From NCBI RefSeq assembly GCF_030814715.1, contig NZ_JAUSVO010000001.1, positions 186,001 through 250,000 on the forward strand: a DNA stretch of 64,000 nt, written 5' to 3'. A program made the position numbers and the translations under genes. Shown here piece after piece: positions 36,349-44,802 of the stretch. Within the stretch, counting starts at the first letter, position 1; each line of letters opens with the position of its first letter. Under the pieces are notes generated by a model. That model did not search any database, was not told where the DNA came from, and saw only the letters and a list, made by a program, of their open reading frames with translations. This stretch comes from Kaistia dalseonensis (GTDB lineage Bacteria; Pseudomonadota; Alphaproteobacteria; Rhizobiales; Kaistiaceae).

Positions 36349-37875
36349 TTGGAACTGCATCGCAAGGCCCCGTTTGCGCCGTTGGCCGCCACGGCAATCG
36401 CCGCGGCGATCTTTGCCATCGACACGCTGACGTCGTTCGATGTTGCGATCGCCGTGCTCTATGTCTCGGTCGTCATGCTGTCGCTCAGCTTCGCCGACCG
36501 GCGCGGCATGCTGCTGATCGCGGCGGGCTGCATGGGGCTGACGCTGGTCAGTTTCGCCATCTCGCATGGCTTCGGTGCGTCGACCGGTGCCTACGCGCGG
36601 TGCGCGGTCAGCCTGGCGGCCATCGCCATCACGACATTGCTGGCGCTCCAGGTCCGTGGCGGCATCGCCGTGCTCGGCCGTAGCGAGCAGCGCTATCGCA
36701 ACATCTTCCTGGCGAGCGGCACCGCCATACTCGAGATGGATTTTTCCGAGCTGGCCGATGCGCTCGATGGGTTGAAGGCGGCCGGCTTCGTCAACATGCA
36801 GGGTCTGCGCGAGGCACAGCCGAGCTTCGTCCGACGGGCGCTCGGCCTGATGCGGCTCTCCAATGCGAACGACACCACGCTGAAGCTGTTCGGCGCGGCG
36901 AGCGTCGAGGAACTCAGGGCCGCCTTGCCCAGCCTTATCCCGTGCGAGGTGGAGGAAACGATCTGGCTGCTGCTCGAGGCGATCTGGGAGGATCGCACAA
37001 GCTTCGAGGCGGAGAGCAGCATGCAGGCGCTGGACGGTCGGCGGCTCAACGTGGTCGTCACCGTTGCCCTGCCCGAGAGCGTGCCGAAGCTCGGCCAGGT
37101 GCTGCTCAGCATCATGGATGTGACGGCGCGGCGCGAGGCCGAGGCCGCGCTGCAGGCGACGCAGACCGAACTGGCCCATGTCGCGCGCATCTCGACGCTG
37201 GGCGAGCTGATGGCGTCGATCTCGCACGAGGTCAACCAGCCGCTCGCGGCGATCGTGACCAATGGGCAGGCGGGCCTGCGCTGGGTCAGTCGCGATGTTC
37301 CCGATATCGCCGAGGTGCGCAGCTCGCTGGAGCGCATGATCGGTGATGCGAAGCGCGCGGGCGAGGTCATCCAGCGCCTTCGTGCCCTTTCGAGCAACAG
37401 CGCGCCGCTGCAGACGCCGGTCAGCCTCAACGAGATCATCGAAGAGACCCTGACGCTCGTCCAGCGCGAGATCCTGGCGCACCAGATCATGCTGCGCCTC
37501 TCGCTTCTCGAGGACGCGCCGCCCGTCATTGGCGACCGCGTGCAATTGCAGCAGGTTGTCATCAACCTGGTCGTCAACGCCATCCAGGCCATGTCGTCGG
37601 TCGACGAGCGCGCACGGACCCTGACGCTGCGCTCGCGCAGCGCCGACGGCATGATCGTGCTGTCGATCGAGGATACGGGGCCGGGCTTTCCCGGAGGCGT
37701 GCCGGCGAAGCTGTTCACCCCCTTCTACACCACCAAGGCGAATGGCATGGGCATGGGCCTCTCGATTTGTCGTTCCATCGTCGACGCGCATGGCGGCCGC
37801 ATTCGCGCCCGCAGCGGCGCCGTCGGTGGAGCAGTCTTTGAAATTGAACTTCCCAGCTATCAAGAGGCGGCATGA
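36349..37875 (+). CDS. FixL-like membrane sensor histidine kinase
   Basis: 508 residues from a TTG start with GGAG 6 nt upstream. Three to four membrane spans fill residues 10-110, then comes a PAS-like region (RYRNIFLASGTAILEMDF and a later QALDGRRLNVVV). The kinase core has an H-box at His293 (SISHEVNQPLAAIV), an N-box (VVINLVVNAIQAM), and G-boxes (IEDTGPGFPG, GMGMGLSICRSIV). The short H-box of the EVNQPL type is typical of FixL/TodS-like kinases. There is no heme-binding His evident in the PAS region, so oxygen sensing is not implied. The stop overlaps the next start (ATGA). Confidence 0.87.
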   Translation: MELHRKAPFAPLAATAIAAAIFAIDTLTSFDVAIAVLYVSVVMLSLSFADRRGMLLIAAGCMGLTLVSFAISHGFGASTGAYARCAVSLAAIAITTLLALQVRGGIAVLGRSEQRYRNIFLASGTAILEMDFSELADALDGLKAAGFVNMQGLREAQPSFVRRALGLMRLSNANDTTLKLFGAASVEELRAALPSLIPCEVEETIWLLLEAIWEDRTSFEAESSMQALDGRRLNVVVTVALPESVPKLGQVLLSIMDVTARREAEAALQATQTELAHVARISTLGELMASISHEVNQPLAAIVTNGQAGLRWVSRDVPDIAEVRSSLERMIGDAKRAGEVIQRLRALSSNSAPLQTPVSLNEIIEETLTLVQREILAHQIMLRLSLLEDAPPVIGDRVQLQQVVINLVVNAIQAMSSVDERARTLTLRSRSADGMIVLSIEDTGPGFPGGVPAKLFTPFYTTKANGMGMGLSICRSIVDAHGGRIRARSGAVGGAVFEIELPSYQEAA

Positions 37876-38504
37876 GCGCAGAATCCATCCAATCGCCGAC
37901 CATCTTCGTCGTGGACGACGATCAGTCGCTGCGCGAGGCCCTGAGCAGCCTTTTCCGGTCGGTCGGCATGCGCGTCGAACTGTTTGCGTCAGCGGCCGAG
38001 TTTCTCGCCCGCAAGTCGAGCGAGACGGAAAGCTGCCTCGTTCTCGACGTGAGGCTGCCGGGTTCGAGCGGGCTCGATTTCCAGGGCCAGCTCGCCAGGC
38101 TCGGCAACAATATTCCGATCGTGTTCATGACCGGCCATGGCGACGTGCCGATGTCTGTCCGCGCGATGAAGGCCGGCGCCACCGACTTCCTGATCAAGCC
38201 GTTCCGCGATCAGGACATGCTGGACGCGGTCGCCAATGCGCTGGCGCACGACCGCGAGCGCCGTAAGGCCGAAGGTGAACTTTCCGCGCTGATGGCGCGT
38301 TATGAGGGCTTGACGGCGCGCGAGCGGCAGGTGATGGCGCTGGTGACGCGGGGGCTGATGAACAAACAGGTCGCGGGCGAACTCGGCGTCAGCGAGATCA
38401 CGGTCAAAATTCACCGCGGGCACCTGATGGAGAAAATGGGCGCGCGATCCCTGGCCGAACTCGTCAAAATGTTCCAGGCGCTGGAGCCGAACCTTGATAA
38501 GTAG
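37872..38504 (+). CDS. FixJ-like response regulator with LuxR-type HTH
   Basis: 210 residues. The receiver domain has the acidic DDD at 15-17, the phospho-acceptor Asp59 in LVLDVRLPGSSG, the Thr in FMTGHGD and the Lys in FLIKPFRD. The C-terminal LuxR/GerE domain reads LTARERQVMALVTRGLMNKQ, then an HTH (ELGVSEITVKIHRGHLMEKM). Overlap with the kinase gene identifies it as the cognate output regulator. Confidence 0.9.
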   Translation: MSAESIQSPTIFVVDDDQSLREALSSLFRSVGMRVELFASAAEFLARKSSETESCLVLDVRLPGSSGLDFQGQLARLGNNIPIVFMTGHGDVPMSVRAMKAGATDFLIKPFRDQDMLDAVANALAHDRERRKAEGELSALMARYEGLTARERQVMALVTRGLMNKQVAGELGVSEITVKIHRGHLMEKMGARSLAELVKMFQALEPNLDK

Positions 38505-38601
38505 CTTGTCGTAAACCTCTGTATGATTTTCGCATGACACTCGACAGCGTAGATCAGCGTTGAAAGGAGGGCGACTCTTTGCGTCGCCCAAAGGAAATGC
38601 A

Positions 38602-38973
38602 GTGCCTCATGATGCCAAATGCATAGCGATCGTCGATGACGACGCCTCGGTCCGCGACGCCACGGGCAGTCTCATCCGGTCGCTCGGCCTCAAGGTTCGC
38701 ACCTTCTCTTCGGCTGCGGATCTCCTCGCGCTGCCGGATCGGGATGCGATCGACTGCCTGATCACTGATGTCCAGATGGATCCGATCGGCGGGGTGGAAC
38801 TGTTTCAGCGCCTGCGCGACGAAGGCATCGCCATGCCGGTGATCTTCATCACCGCCTTTCCCGACGCGCGCATTCGCGACCGGATGATGACTGCCGGCGC
38901 ATTGGGCTTCTTCGCCAAGCCGTTCGACGCGCAGGCTCTGATCGACTGCGTGGAGGCGGCGATCGCGCCATAG
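38602..38973 (+). CDS. Stand-alone receiver-domain protein
   Basis: 123 residues from a GTG at 38602, with AAGGAA at good spacing; a TTG at 38560 would add 14 atypical residues. It has a complete receiver (VDDDASVRD, Asp56 in LITDVQMDP, Thr in FITAFPD, Lys in FFAKPFD) and no output domain. It follows the FixLJ-like pair by 97 bp. Its receiver resembles the FixJ type. It may compete for phosphoryl groups or relay them, which is inference from context. Confidence 0.82.
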   Translation: MPHDAKCIAIVDDDASVRDATGSLIRSLGLKVRTFSSAADLLALPDRDAIDCLITDVQMDPIGGVELFQRLRDEGIAMPVIFITAFPDARIRDRMMTAGALGFFAKPFDAQALIDCVEAAIAP

Positions 38974-39066
38974 GCGCAATCTCGCAAACACGAGAAAGCG
39001 GCGCGCCGTCGGCGCACCGCTTCTCCTCATGCCCAGGACGCTCCGCTCCCGGGACATCTCGATCGG

Positions 39067-40344
39067 CTAGAGGCCGATGACGACCTTGCAGAGCTTGACC
39101 AGACCGTCATCGAAGGCGGCAGGGTCGCGCAGGATGGTCGGGCAGCGCTTTTGCGCAGCCTTCATTTCCGAGTGGCTGATGCCGCTGGCGCCGGCATCGC
39201 CGGCGAACGAGATCGGGAGCCCGGGCCTGTTGCCGGGGCGGCCCTCATCGCCGTTGCCACGATTATTGACGATGATCGCGCCACCATTGTTGCCGCCGCC
39301 ATTATTCCCCCCGCCGGCATTGCCGCCACCATGACCGCCGCCGCTGTTGCCGCCCGTCCGGGCGGTTGTCCCGCAGGAGCCGCCGACGCTGAGGCAAAGG
39401 TTGAGCAGCGTGGACGGGCTGAGCACGGCGAGCCTGGTGTCGATTGCGCCCTGCACCTGGCTGCGATTGCCATTGCCGCATGTGCTGCCGCCGCCGGCAT
39501 TGACGCAAAGCCGCGCCAGCTCATCCCGCGAGAGCACCTTGGCCTTGGCGTTGATGTTGCCGATCAGGTTCGACCGAACCCGCGCATTGGCGACCTCCTT
39601 CGGGCTGAGCACCTTGGCGGCGACCTTGGTGGTTCCGGCCTTCGGCTGGGCGCAGCTTGCGCCGATGCTGACGCAGGCATTGGCGAGCTGGCGCTTGGAC
39701 AGGAGACCGAGCCGTGCGTCGATCAGCTTCTCGACCTGCCGCCGCTCGCCGCCACATCGGGGCCCGCCGCCGACATTGAGGCAGAGGCGGACCAGCTCGC
39801 TCTTGGTCAAGACAGCAAGCCGCGCATCGATCGCGCCACGCAAGGTCGATCGCGATACGCCTTTGAGCGCGCTGTCGCTGATCGCGCCATCCGATGCGGC
39901 GCCCCCGGCATCGCCGGTGCTCGCAAACATGCCGAGCAGTCCGTAGCCTGAATTGCCGGTGCGAGGCGCGCTGCCGCTCGAATTGCTCGCGGAGCCGCCG
40001 AGCGTGTTGCCGACGGAGCTGGTGAGCGTATTCACCGTGCCGCCGGCGCCGCTCGCTACCGTGCCGACCGCCGTCCCCGCGCCCGAGGCGACATTTCCAA
40101 CGGTGTAGCCGACCGAGCCGGCGGCATTGCCGAGCGCATTTCCGGCATTCGTCGTCACCGTGTTGACGCCTGGGCCGGCCGTATTTGTAACGGTGCCAAT
40201 CGTATTGGCGATGTCGGCGAGCGTATTGCCGAAATTGTTGGTGGGGCCCCCCACCAAGCCGCCGATCAGCCCGTCGGCATGGGCGGCCAGCGGCGCACTG
40301 CCGGCCAGGAACAACGCAATTGTCGCCCTTAAAATCAGTTGCAT
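39067..40344 (-). CDS. Exported Gly/Asn/Ser-rich protein with repeated Cys units (unknown family)
   Basis: 425 residues from the ATG at 40344, 6 nt after GGGAGG; a second ATG lies one codon earlier. A signal peptide (QLILRATIALFLAGSAPL, cut after AHA) is followed by about 120 residues rich in Gly, Asn, Thr and Val with recurring GTVASGAG and GNTLG-like steps. Then come four units of the form IDARLAVLTKSELVRLCLNVGGG…C (about 39750-39840, 39650-39733, 39475-39560 and 39368-39450), each with a Cys pair that may form a disulfide. A glycine-rich GGGNNGGGNNGG linker leads to a C-terminal segment with two more cysteines. I recognise no family. It looks like a secreted surface or matrix protein. Confidence 0.75.
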   Translation of the reverse strand: MQLILRATIALFLAGSAPLAAHADGLIGGLVGGPTNNFGNTLADIANTIGTVTNTAGPGVNTVTTNAGNALGNAAGSVGYTVGNVASGAGTAVGTVASGAGGTVNTLTSSVGNTLGGSASNSSGSAPRTGNSGYGLLGMFASTGDAGGAASDGAISDSALKGVSRSTLRGAIDARLAVLTKSELVRLCLNVGGGPRCGGERRQVEKLIDARLGLLSKRQLANACVSIGASCAQPKAGTTKVAAKVLSPKEVANARVRSNLIGNINAKAKVLSRDELARLCVNAGGGSTCGNGNRSQVQGAIDTRLAVLSPSTLLNLCLSVGGSCGTTARTGGNSGGGHGGGNAGGGNNGGGNNGGAIIVNNRGNGDEGRPGNRPGLPISFAGDAGASGISHSEMKAAQKRCPTILRDPAAFDDGLVKLCKVVIGL

Positions 40345-40644
40345 CATCAGCCTCCCAATCAATAGTTCTATTGACCCATCGATATAAGCGCTAACCAATC
40401 TGCCCTTTGATTGCCCCAACGTAGCGTGGCGCCAATAGGTTTCGTCGTGAAGTAAAAAAACTGAGAGAAATGCAAATCGGTCAAATAATTGGTTTAGTTA
40501 CACTGAAATTATTGGTTAAGATTGGATCAATCAGCCCGAGTACTGCGAAATGATCGTTGTGCATCGCAAGAGCCATGCAGATTCCACGCGTCTCCGTGCC
40601 GCCGCGGGTTTTGGCCCACGGCGCTGGATTTTTTCGGTGTCGCC
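40345..40644. promoter_or_regulatory. AT-rich upstream region of the Cys-repeat protein with repeated AATTGGTT-type boxes
   Basis: The 300-bp gap contains an AT-rich stretch unusual for this window. AAATAATTGGTTTA (40483-40496) and AAATTATTGGTTAA (40506-40519) are direct repeats matching at 12 of 14 positions and spaced 23 bp start to start, about two helical turns. A related CTAACCAATC lies at 40391-40400. This arrangement suggests cooperative binding of a regulator upstream of the leftward gene. Confidence 0.4.
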
Positions 40645-41454
40645 TTATGGGCGCGTGGCGATGAGGGCTGTCGATGAGACGATCTCGGTCAGCAGGCCAT
40701 TCGCGGCAAAGGGTGCCATCTCGACACGGATCGCAGCCGCGAGCTCATCGGCTCGTGCGCCGAGGCGGGCGGGCGCGGTGCTCGACATCGAGTGGGCCCG
40801 CAGCACCAGCGTCTCGATATCGATCTGCCGGCGCTCGAACACGGCGATCTGGTCGAGCGAGGCAAAGGGCGAGGCGAGCAGGACCCCTTCATGGCTGACC
40901 CAGTCGGCGCGGATCTTCTTCTCGGCCTGGTTGGTGGCAAAGCGCTCGATGATCGCCTGATAGGGTTGGTACCAGCCATTGTCGGGTACGGCGGGGTGGG
41001 TATCGCCCATGAGCACCACGGCGCCGCCCGGCTCGGTCATTCCGTCGAGCCGCTTCAGCGTATCGACGCGATCCATCCAGTGAAAGGAACGGCCCATGGT
41101 CACGAGGTGGAAGCGGCCGAGCGTCGGGGAGAGATCATAGGAACTGCCTTCGATCCAGTCGATATCGAGACCGGCAGCCTCCGCGCTGTCGCGGGCGATG
41201 GCGAGCATGTCCGGTTCCGGATCGAGGCCGACGACCCGCCCGGCATAAGGCGCCAGCGCGATCGCGATCTGGCCGGGGCCGCAGCCGAGATCGAGCACGC
41301 CGTGCTGTTGCTCGAGCCCGCACCACGCGGCGAGCCGGCGAAAGAGCCGCGCCGAATAGGCCGGTCGGCCGGCGAGATAGACCGACGCGGCCGATTGAAA
41401 GCGGCGGGGGGCAAAGGGAATGACGGCGTCGGATGACACGGATTCAGACGGCAT
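40645..41454 (-). CDS. Class I SAM-dependent methyltransferase
   Basis: 269 residues from the ATG at 41454 (MPSESVSSDAV). Motif I GVLDLGCGPGQIAIALAP near residue 53 and an acidic residue in VVGLDPEPDMLAIAR bind SAM. The mid-domain GRSFHWMDRVDTLKRL is typical of the ubiquinone/TAM methyltransferase subgroup, where HWMD follows motif III. The substrate is unknown. It lies 147 bp downstream of hutD on the same strand and may be read through from the hut operon, though a functional link is not evident. Confidence 0.8.
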   Translation of the reverse strand: MPSESVSSDAVIPFAPRRFQSAASVYLAGRPAYSARLFRRLAAWCGLEQQHGVLDLGCGPGQIAIALAPYAGRVVGLDPEPDMLAIARDSAEAAGLDIDWIEGSSYDLSPTLGRFHLVTMGRSFHWMDRVDTLKRLDGMTEPGGAVVLMGDTHPAVPDNGWYQPYQAIIERFATNQAEKKIRADWVSHEGVLLASPFASLDQIAVFERRQIDIETLVLRAHSMSSTAPARLGARADELAAAIRVEMAPFAANGLLTEIVSSTALIATRP

Positions 41455-41600
41455 GGCGCTCGCTCGTGCTGGCGGGAGATGGCGGTTCGGCTGGGGACAG
41501 TCTAGGCGCCATCCAAGACGCTTTGACAAAGCCGAGCACGACCGTGCTGCGCCGCCACGGCGAATTCGGGGCGGTGAAGCGCATGAGCGCCGAGCGGAGC

Positions 41601-42194
41601 CTAATGCAGGAGGCTGATCGCAACCCAAGCCAGCACGCCGGAGCCGGCGACGCCAAGCGGAAGCCCGCGGCCGTCGAAAACCAGCAGCGTCTCGCCCGCC
41701 ACGAGCGCATGGCTCGTCCCGTCGATCGCGACCGTCCACGCGCCGTCGAGCGCCAGAAACACATTGCGGTCCGCAAGCGCGCCGTCCGCCGTCCCGTCCC
41801 TGTGGATGGTGAGCTCGGCCTGGGCCGCGCCGCGCGCGACCATGACGTTGAGATCGCGCGAGGCGCCGCGGACATTCTCCGCCCGCGTCGCCCAGTCGCC
41901 GGAAAAGCGCACCGGAACCAGCGGTTCGATCGGCGCGATCCGGCCATGCGGTCCGAAATCAAGATCGAAGCCGGCGCCCTCGACCAGCGTCAGGATACGG
42001 TCCAGCCCCGGGAAGGGCGAAAAATCACCGTCCTCGTTTACGTCGGCCTTGGAAACCCGCCAGAGCATCGCGCCGGAAGGTTCGTCCTCGCGCGCAATCT
42101 CGACCGTGGTGCCGCGGCCGTTGCGCCAGGGCATGACCCGATAGTCGTTCAGGCGAAGATGCCGGATGACCGGCGCCGCGCCGCTCGCGCTCAT
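41601..42194 (-). CDS. hutD: HutD family protein
   Basis: 197 residues. HutD is a cupin-like protein found only in hut loci. In Pseudomonas fluorescens it is reported to limit hut expression rather than catalyse a step. The family start [20 protein letters not shown] and the segment [20 protein letters not shown] are well conserved. The ATG overlaps the hutU stop by 4 nt (ATGA). Confidence 0.9.
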   Translation of the reverse strand: MSASGAAPVIRHLRLNDYRVMPWRNGRGTTVEIAREDEPSGAMLWRVSKADVNEDGDFSPFPGLDRILTLVEGAGFDLDFGPHGRIAPIEPLVPVRFSGDWATRAENVRGASRDLNVMVARGAAQAELTIHRDGTADGALADRNVFLALDGAWTVAIDGTSHALVAGETLLVFDGRGLPLGVAGSGVLAWVAISLLH

Positions 42195-43867
42195 TTGCCG
42201 AGCATGGGCAAGTCGAGGCCCTGCTCGCGGGCGCAGTCGATCGCGATCTCGTAGCCGGCATCGGCATGGCGCATCACGCCGGTCGCGGGATCGTTGGTGA
42301 GCACGCGCTTCAGTCGCCGATCGGCATCCTCGGAACCGTCGCAGACGATGACCATGCCGGAATGCTGCGAATAGCCCATGCCGACGCCGCCGCCATGATG
42401 CAGCGAGACCCAGGTCGCGCCCGAGGCGCAGTTCAGCAGCGCATTGAGGAGCGGCCAGTCCGAGACGGCATCCGACCCGTCGCGCATCGATTCCGTCTCG
42501 CGGTTCGGCGAGGCGACCGAGCCGGAATCGAGATGATCGCGGCCGATGACGATCGGTGCGGAGAGTTCGCCGCTCCTGACCATCGCGTTGAAGGCGAGGC
42601 CGAGCAGGGCGCGCTGGCCGAGGCCGACCCAGCAGATGCGGGCCGGCAGGCCCTGGAAGGCGATACGCTCGCGCGCCATGTCGAGCCAGTTGTGCAGATG
42701 CGCATTATCGGGGATCAGCTCCTTGACCTTCGCATCTGTCCTGTAAATGTCCTCCGGATTGCCCGAGAGCGCGGCCCAGCGGAACGGCCCGATGCCGCGG
42801 CAGAAGAGCGGGCGGATATAGGCCGGCACGAAGCCCGGAAAGTCGAAGGCGTGCAACTCGCCCTCGTCCTTCGCCATCTGGCGGATATTGTTGCCGTAAT
42901 CGAACACCGGCACGCCCATGGCGTGGTAGTCGAGCATGGCGCGCACATGGGTTTTCATCGAGGCCTTGGCGGCGGCGGTGACGGCCTCGGGTTCGGTCTG
43001 TGACCGCGCGCGATAATCTTCCCAGGTCCAGCCGGCCGGCAGATAGCCGTTGAGCGGGTCATGGGCCGAGGTCTGGTCGGTGACGAGATCGGGCCGGATG
43101 CCGCGCTTCACCAGCTCGGGCAGGATTTCAGCCGCATTGCCGAGCAGGCCGATCGAGATCGCCTCCTTGTTGGCGCAATGGGTCGCAACCAGCGCCAGCG
43201 CGTCGTCGAGCGAGGCGGCCTGCTTGTCGAGATAGCGGGTGCGCAGGCGGAAATCGATGCGCGACTGCTGGCATTCAATGTTGAGCGAGACGGCGCCGGC
43301 CATGGTCGCGGCCAGCGGCTGCGCGCCGCCCATGCCGCCGAGGCCGGCGGTCAGCACCCAGCGACCGGCCAGGCTGCCGCCATAATGGCGCCGCCCGGCC
43401 TCGACGAAGGTCTCGTAGGTGCCCTGAACGATGCCCTGCGTGCCGATATAGATCCAGGAGCCGGCCGTCATCTGGCCGTACATCATCAGGCCTTCGCGAT
43501 CGAGCGCGTTGAAATGCTCCCAGTTCGCCCAATGCGGCACGAGGTTCGAATTGGCGATCAGCACGCGCGGCGCGTCGCCATGCGTCTTGAAGACCCCGAC
43601 CGGCTTGCCGGACTGGACGAGCAGCGTCTCGTCCTCCTCCAGCCGTTCCAGCGTCTTGACGATCATGTCGTAGGAGGCCCAGTCGCGCGCCGCGCGGCCG
43701 ATGCCGCCATAGACGACGAGTTCCCTCGGATTCTCGGCGACGTCAGGGTCGAGATTGTTCATCAGCATGCGGAGCGGCGCTTCGGTGAGCCAGCTCTTGG
43801 CGTTGAGCGTGGTGCCGCGCGGGGCACGGATTTCGACATCGCGATAACGGGAATTGCTGAGCATCAT
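42191..43867 (-). CDS. hutU: Urocanate hydratase
   Basis: 558 residues, the usual length. HutU hydrates urocanate to 4-imidazolone-5-propionate, using tightly bound NAD as electrophile. The active-site Cys lies in [12 protein letters not shown]-adjacent [15 protein letters not shown] and the NAD-binding segments are [14 protein letters not shown] and [16 protein letters not shown] start with AGGAGATCGG upstream is clear. A degenerate HutC-type box lies 13 bp upstream of the start (43880-43893). Confidence 0.96.
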   Translation of the reverse strand: MMLSNSRYRDVEIRAPRGTTLNAKSWLTEAPLRMLMNNLDPDVAENPRELVVYGGIGRAARDWASYDMIVKTLERLEEDETLLVQSGKPVGVFKTHGDAPRVLIANSNLVPHWANWEHFNALDREGLMMYGQMTAGSWIYIGTQGIVQGTYETFVEAGRRHYGGSLAGRWVLTAGLGGMGGAQPLAATMAGAVSLNIECQQSRIDFRLRTRYLDKQAASLDDALALVATHCANKEAISIGLLGNAAEILPELVKRGIRPDLVTDQTSAHDPLNGYLPAGWTWEDYRARSQTEPEAVTAAAKASMKTHVRAMLDYHAMGVPVFDYGNNIRQMAKDEGELHAFDFPGFVPAYIRPLFCRGIGPFRWAALSGNPEDIYRTDAKVKELIPDNAHLHNWLDMARERIAFQGLPARICWVGLGQRALLGLAFNAMVRSGELSAPIVIGRDHLDSGSVASPNRETESMRDGSDAVSDWPLLNALLNCASGATWVSLHHGGGVGMGYSQHSGMVIVCDGSEDADRRLKRVLTNDPATGVMRHADAGYEIAIDCAREQGLDLPMLGK

Positions 43868-43879
43868 CCGATCTCCTGA

Positions 43880-43893
43880 CTTGCCTATACAAG
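43880..43893 (-). promoter_or_regulatory. Degenerate HutC-type operator before hutU
   Basis: CTTGCCTATACAAG has the CTTG-N6-CAAG outer half-sites seen in the box before hutF, with one good half (ATACAAG). It also lies in a longer inverted repeat: TTGCCTA at 43881-43887 and TAGGCAA at 43895-43901. A TTGACA on the minus strand (43915-43920) is a possible -35 element upstream. Confidence 0.5.
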
Positions 43894-43940
43894 CTAGGCA
43901 ACAGTTTGGCGGATTGTCAACGTCAAGCTTGCGGCAGGAC

Positions 43941-44696
43941 TCAGCCCTGGCTCGGCCTCTGGCGGCTGCGCAGCCGATAGCGCCCGCCGGGGATCAGCAG
44001 GCGGACGGCGGTGACGACGCGCTCGCCGACGAAGGTGCGCCTGCGGATCAGCATGCACGGGTCGGTGCGGCTCATGGCGAGCAGGCGTGCTTCCCATGCC
44101 GCCGGCAGCACGGCCTCGATCTCGTGCTCCGCCTCCGTCCAGGCGACGACCTCGCTCAGGAAGCGGTTCGGCGTGATCTGCGTGAAGTCCTGGCGGATAT
44201 AGTCCGGCGCGATCCCGGTATTGACATAGCGGTCCTCGAGCTGGACCGGGATCTCGTTTTCGAGATGCACGATGATCGAGTGATAGACCGGCTCGCCCAC
44301 GTCGATATCGAGCGATTCCGCGATTTCCGGTGATGCGCGCAGCGTGTCGAGCACGATGATCCTGGCCGAATGCTGGTGGCCGCGCTCGGCGATCTCGTCG
44401 GCGATGTTGCGCACCTCGACGATGCTCGACTGCCCCTTGCCCTCCGCGACGAACGAGCCGAGACCCTGAACGCGCACGATGATGCCTTCGAGCGAGAGCT
44501 CCCGCAGCGCGCGATTGACCGTCATGCGGCTGACGCCGAGCTCGCTCACCAACTCGTTTTCGGAGGGGATGCGATGGCGCGGCGGCCAGTCGCCGTTTTG
44601 GATCCGGCCGAGGATCATCTGCTTGACGCCGGCATAGAGCGGCGCCGTTCCGGCCCGCTCGGGGGCGGCGCTGTCGCCCTGATCCGTTCTGCTCAC
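43941..44696 (-). CDS. hutC: Histidine-utilisation repressor, GntR family
   Basis: 251 residues from a GTG at 44696 with GGAG upstream; a TTG at 44735 would add 13 residues. The N-terminal winged HTH is [14 protein letters not shown], then [20 protein letters not shown] and the wing [11 protein letters not shown]. The C-terminal UTRA domain (ALVs in [20 protein letters not shown], and FLSEVVAW) is the one that binds urocanate in HutC. Its place between hutU and hutF supports the name. It should repress hut genes until urocanate accumulates. Confidence 0.92.
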   Translation of the reverse strand: MSRTDQGDSAAPERAGTAPLYAGVKQMILGRIQNGDWPPRHRIPSENELVSELGVSRMTVNRALRELSLEGIIVRVQGLGSFVAEGKGQSSIVEVRNIADEIAERGHQHSARIIVLDTLRASPEIAESLDIDVGEPVYHSIIVHLENEIPVQLEDRYVNTGIAPDYIRQDFTQITPNRFLSEVVAWTEAEHEIEAVLPAAWEARLLAMSRTDPCMLIRRRTFVGERVVTAVRLLIPGGRYRLRSRQRPSQG

Positions 44697-44741
44697 TTCT
44701 TCATCACTCCGGCCGTCTGAATAATTGGCAGTCAAGAACGC

Positions 44742-44784
44742 TTGCGTCCAGCCTGATTTTGAATATCATACTTGTATGTACAGG
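44742..44784 (+). promoter_or_regulatory. hutF promoter and HutC operator
   Basis: TTGCGT (44742-44747) and TATCAT (44764-44769) form a possible promoter with a 16-bp spacer. TGTATGTACA at 44773-44782, inside CTTGTATGTACAGG, matches the TGTA-N2-TACA box reported for Pseudomonas HutC and lies right after the -10 element. The site also sits in the leader of the divergent hutC gene, so it could serve autoregulation. Confidence 0.6.
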
Positions 44785-44802
44785 TGATGGTGCCTTGAAC
44801 AG

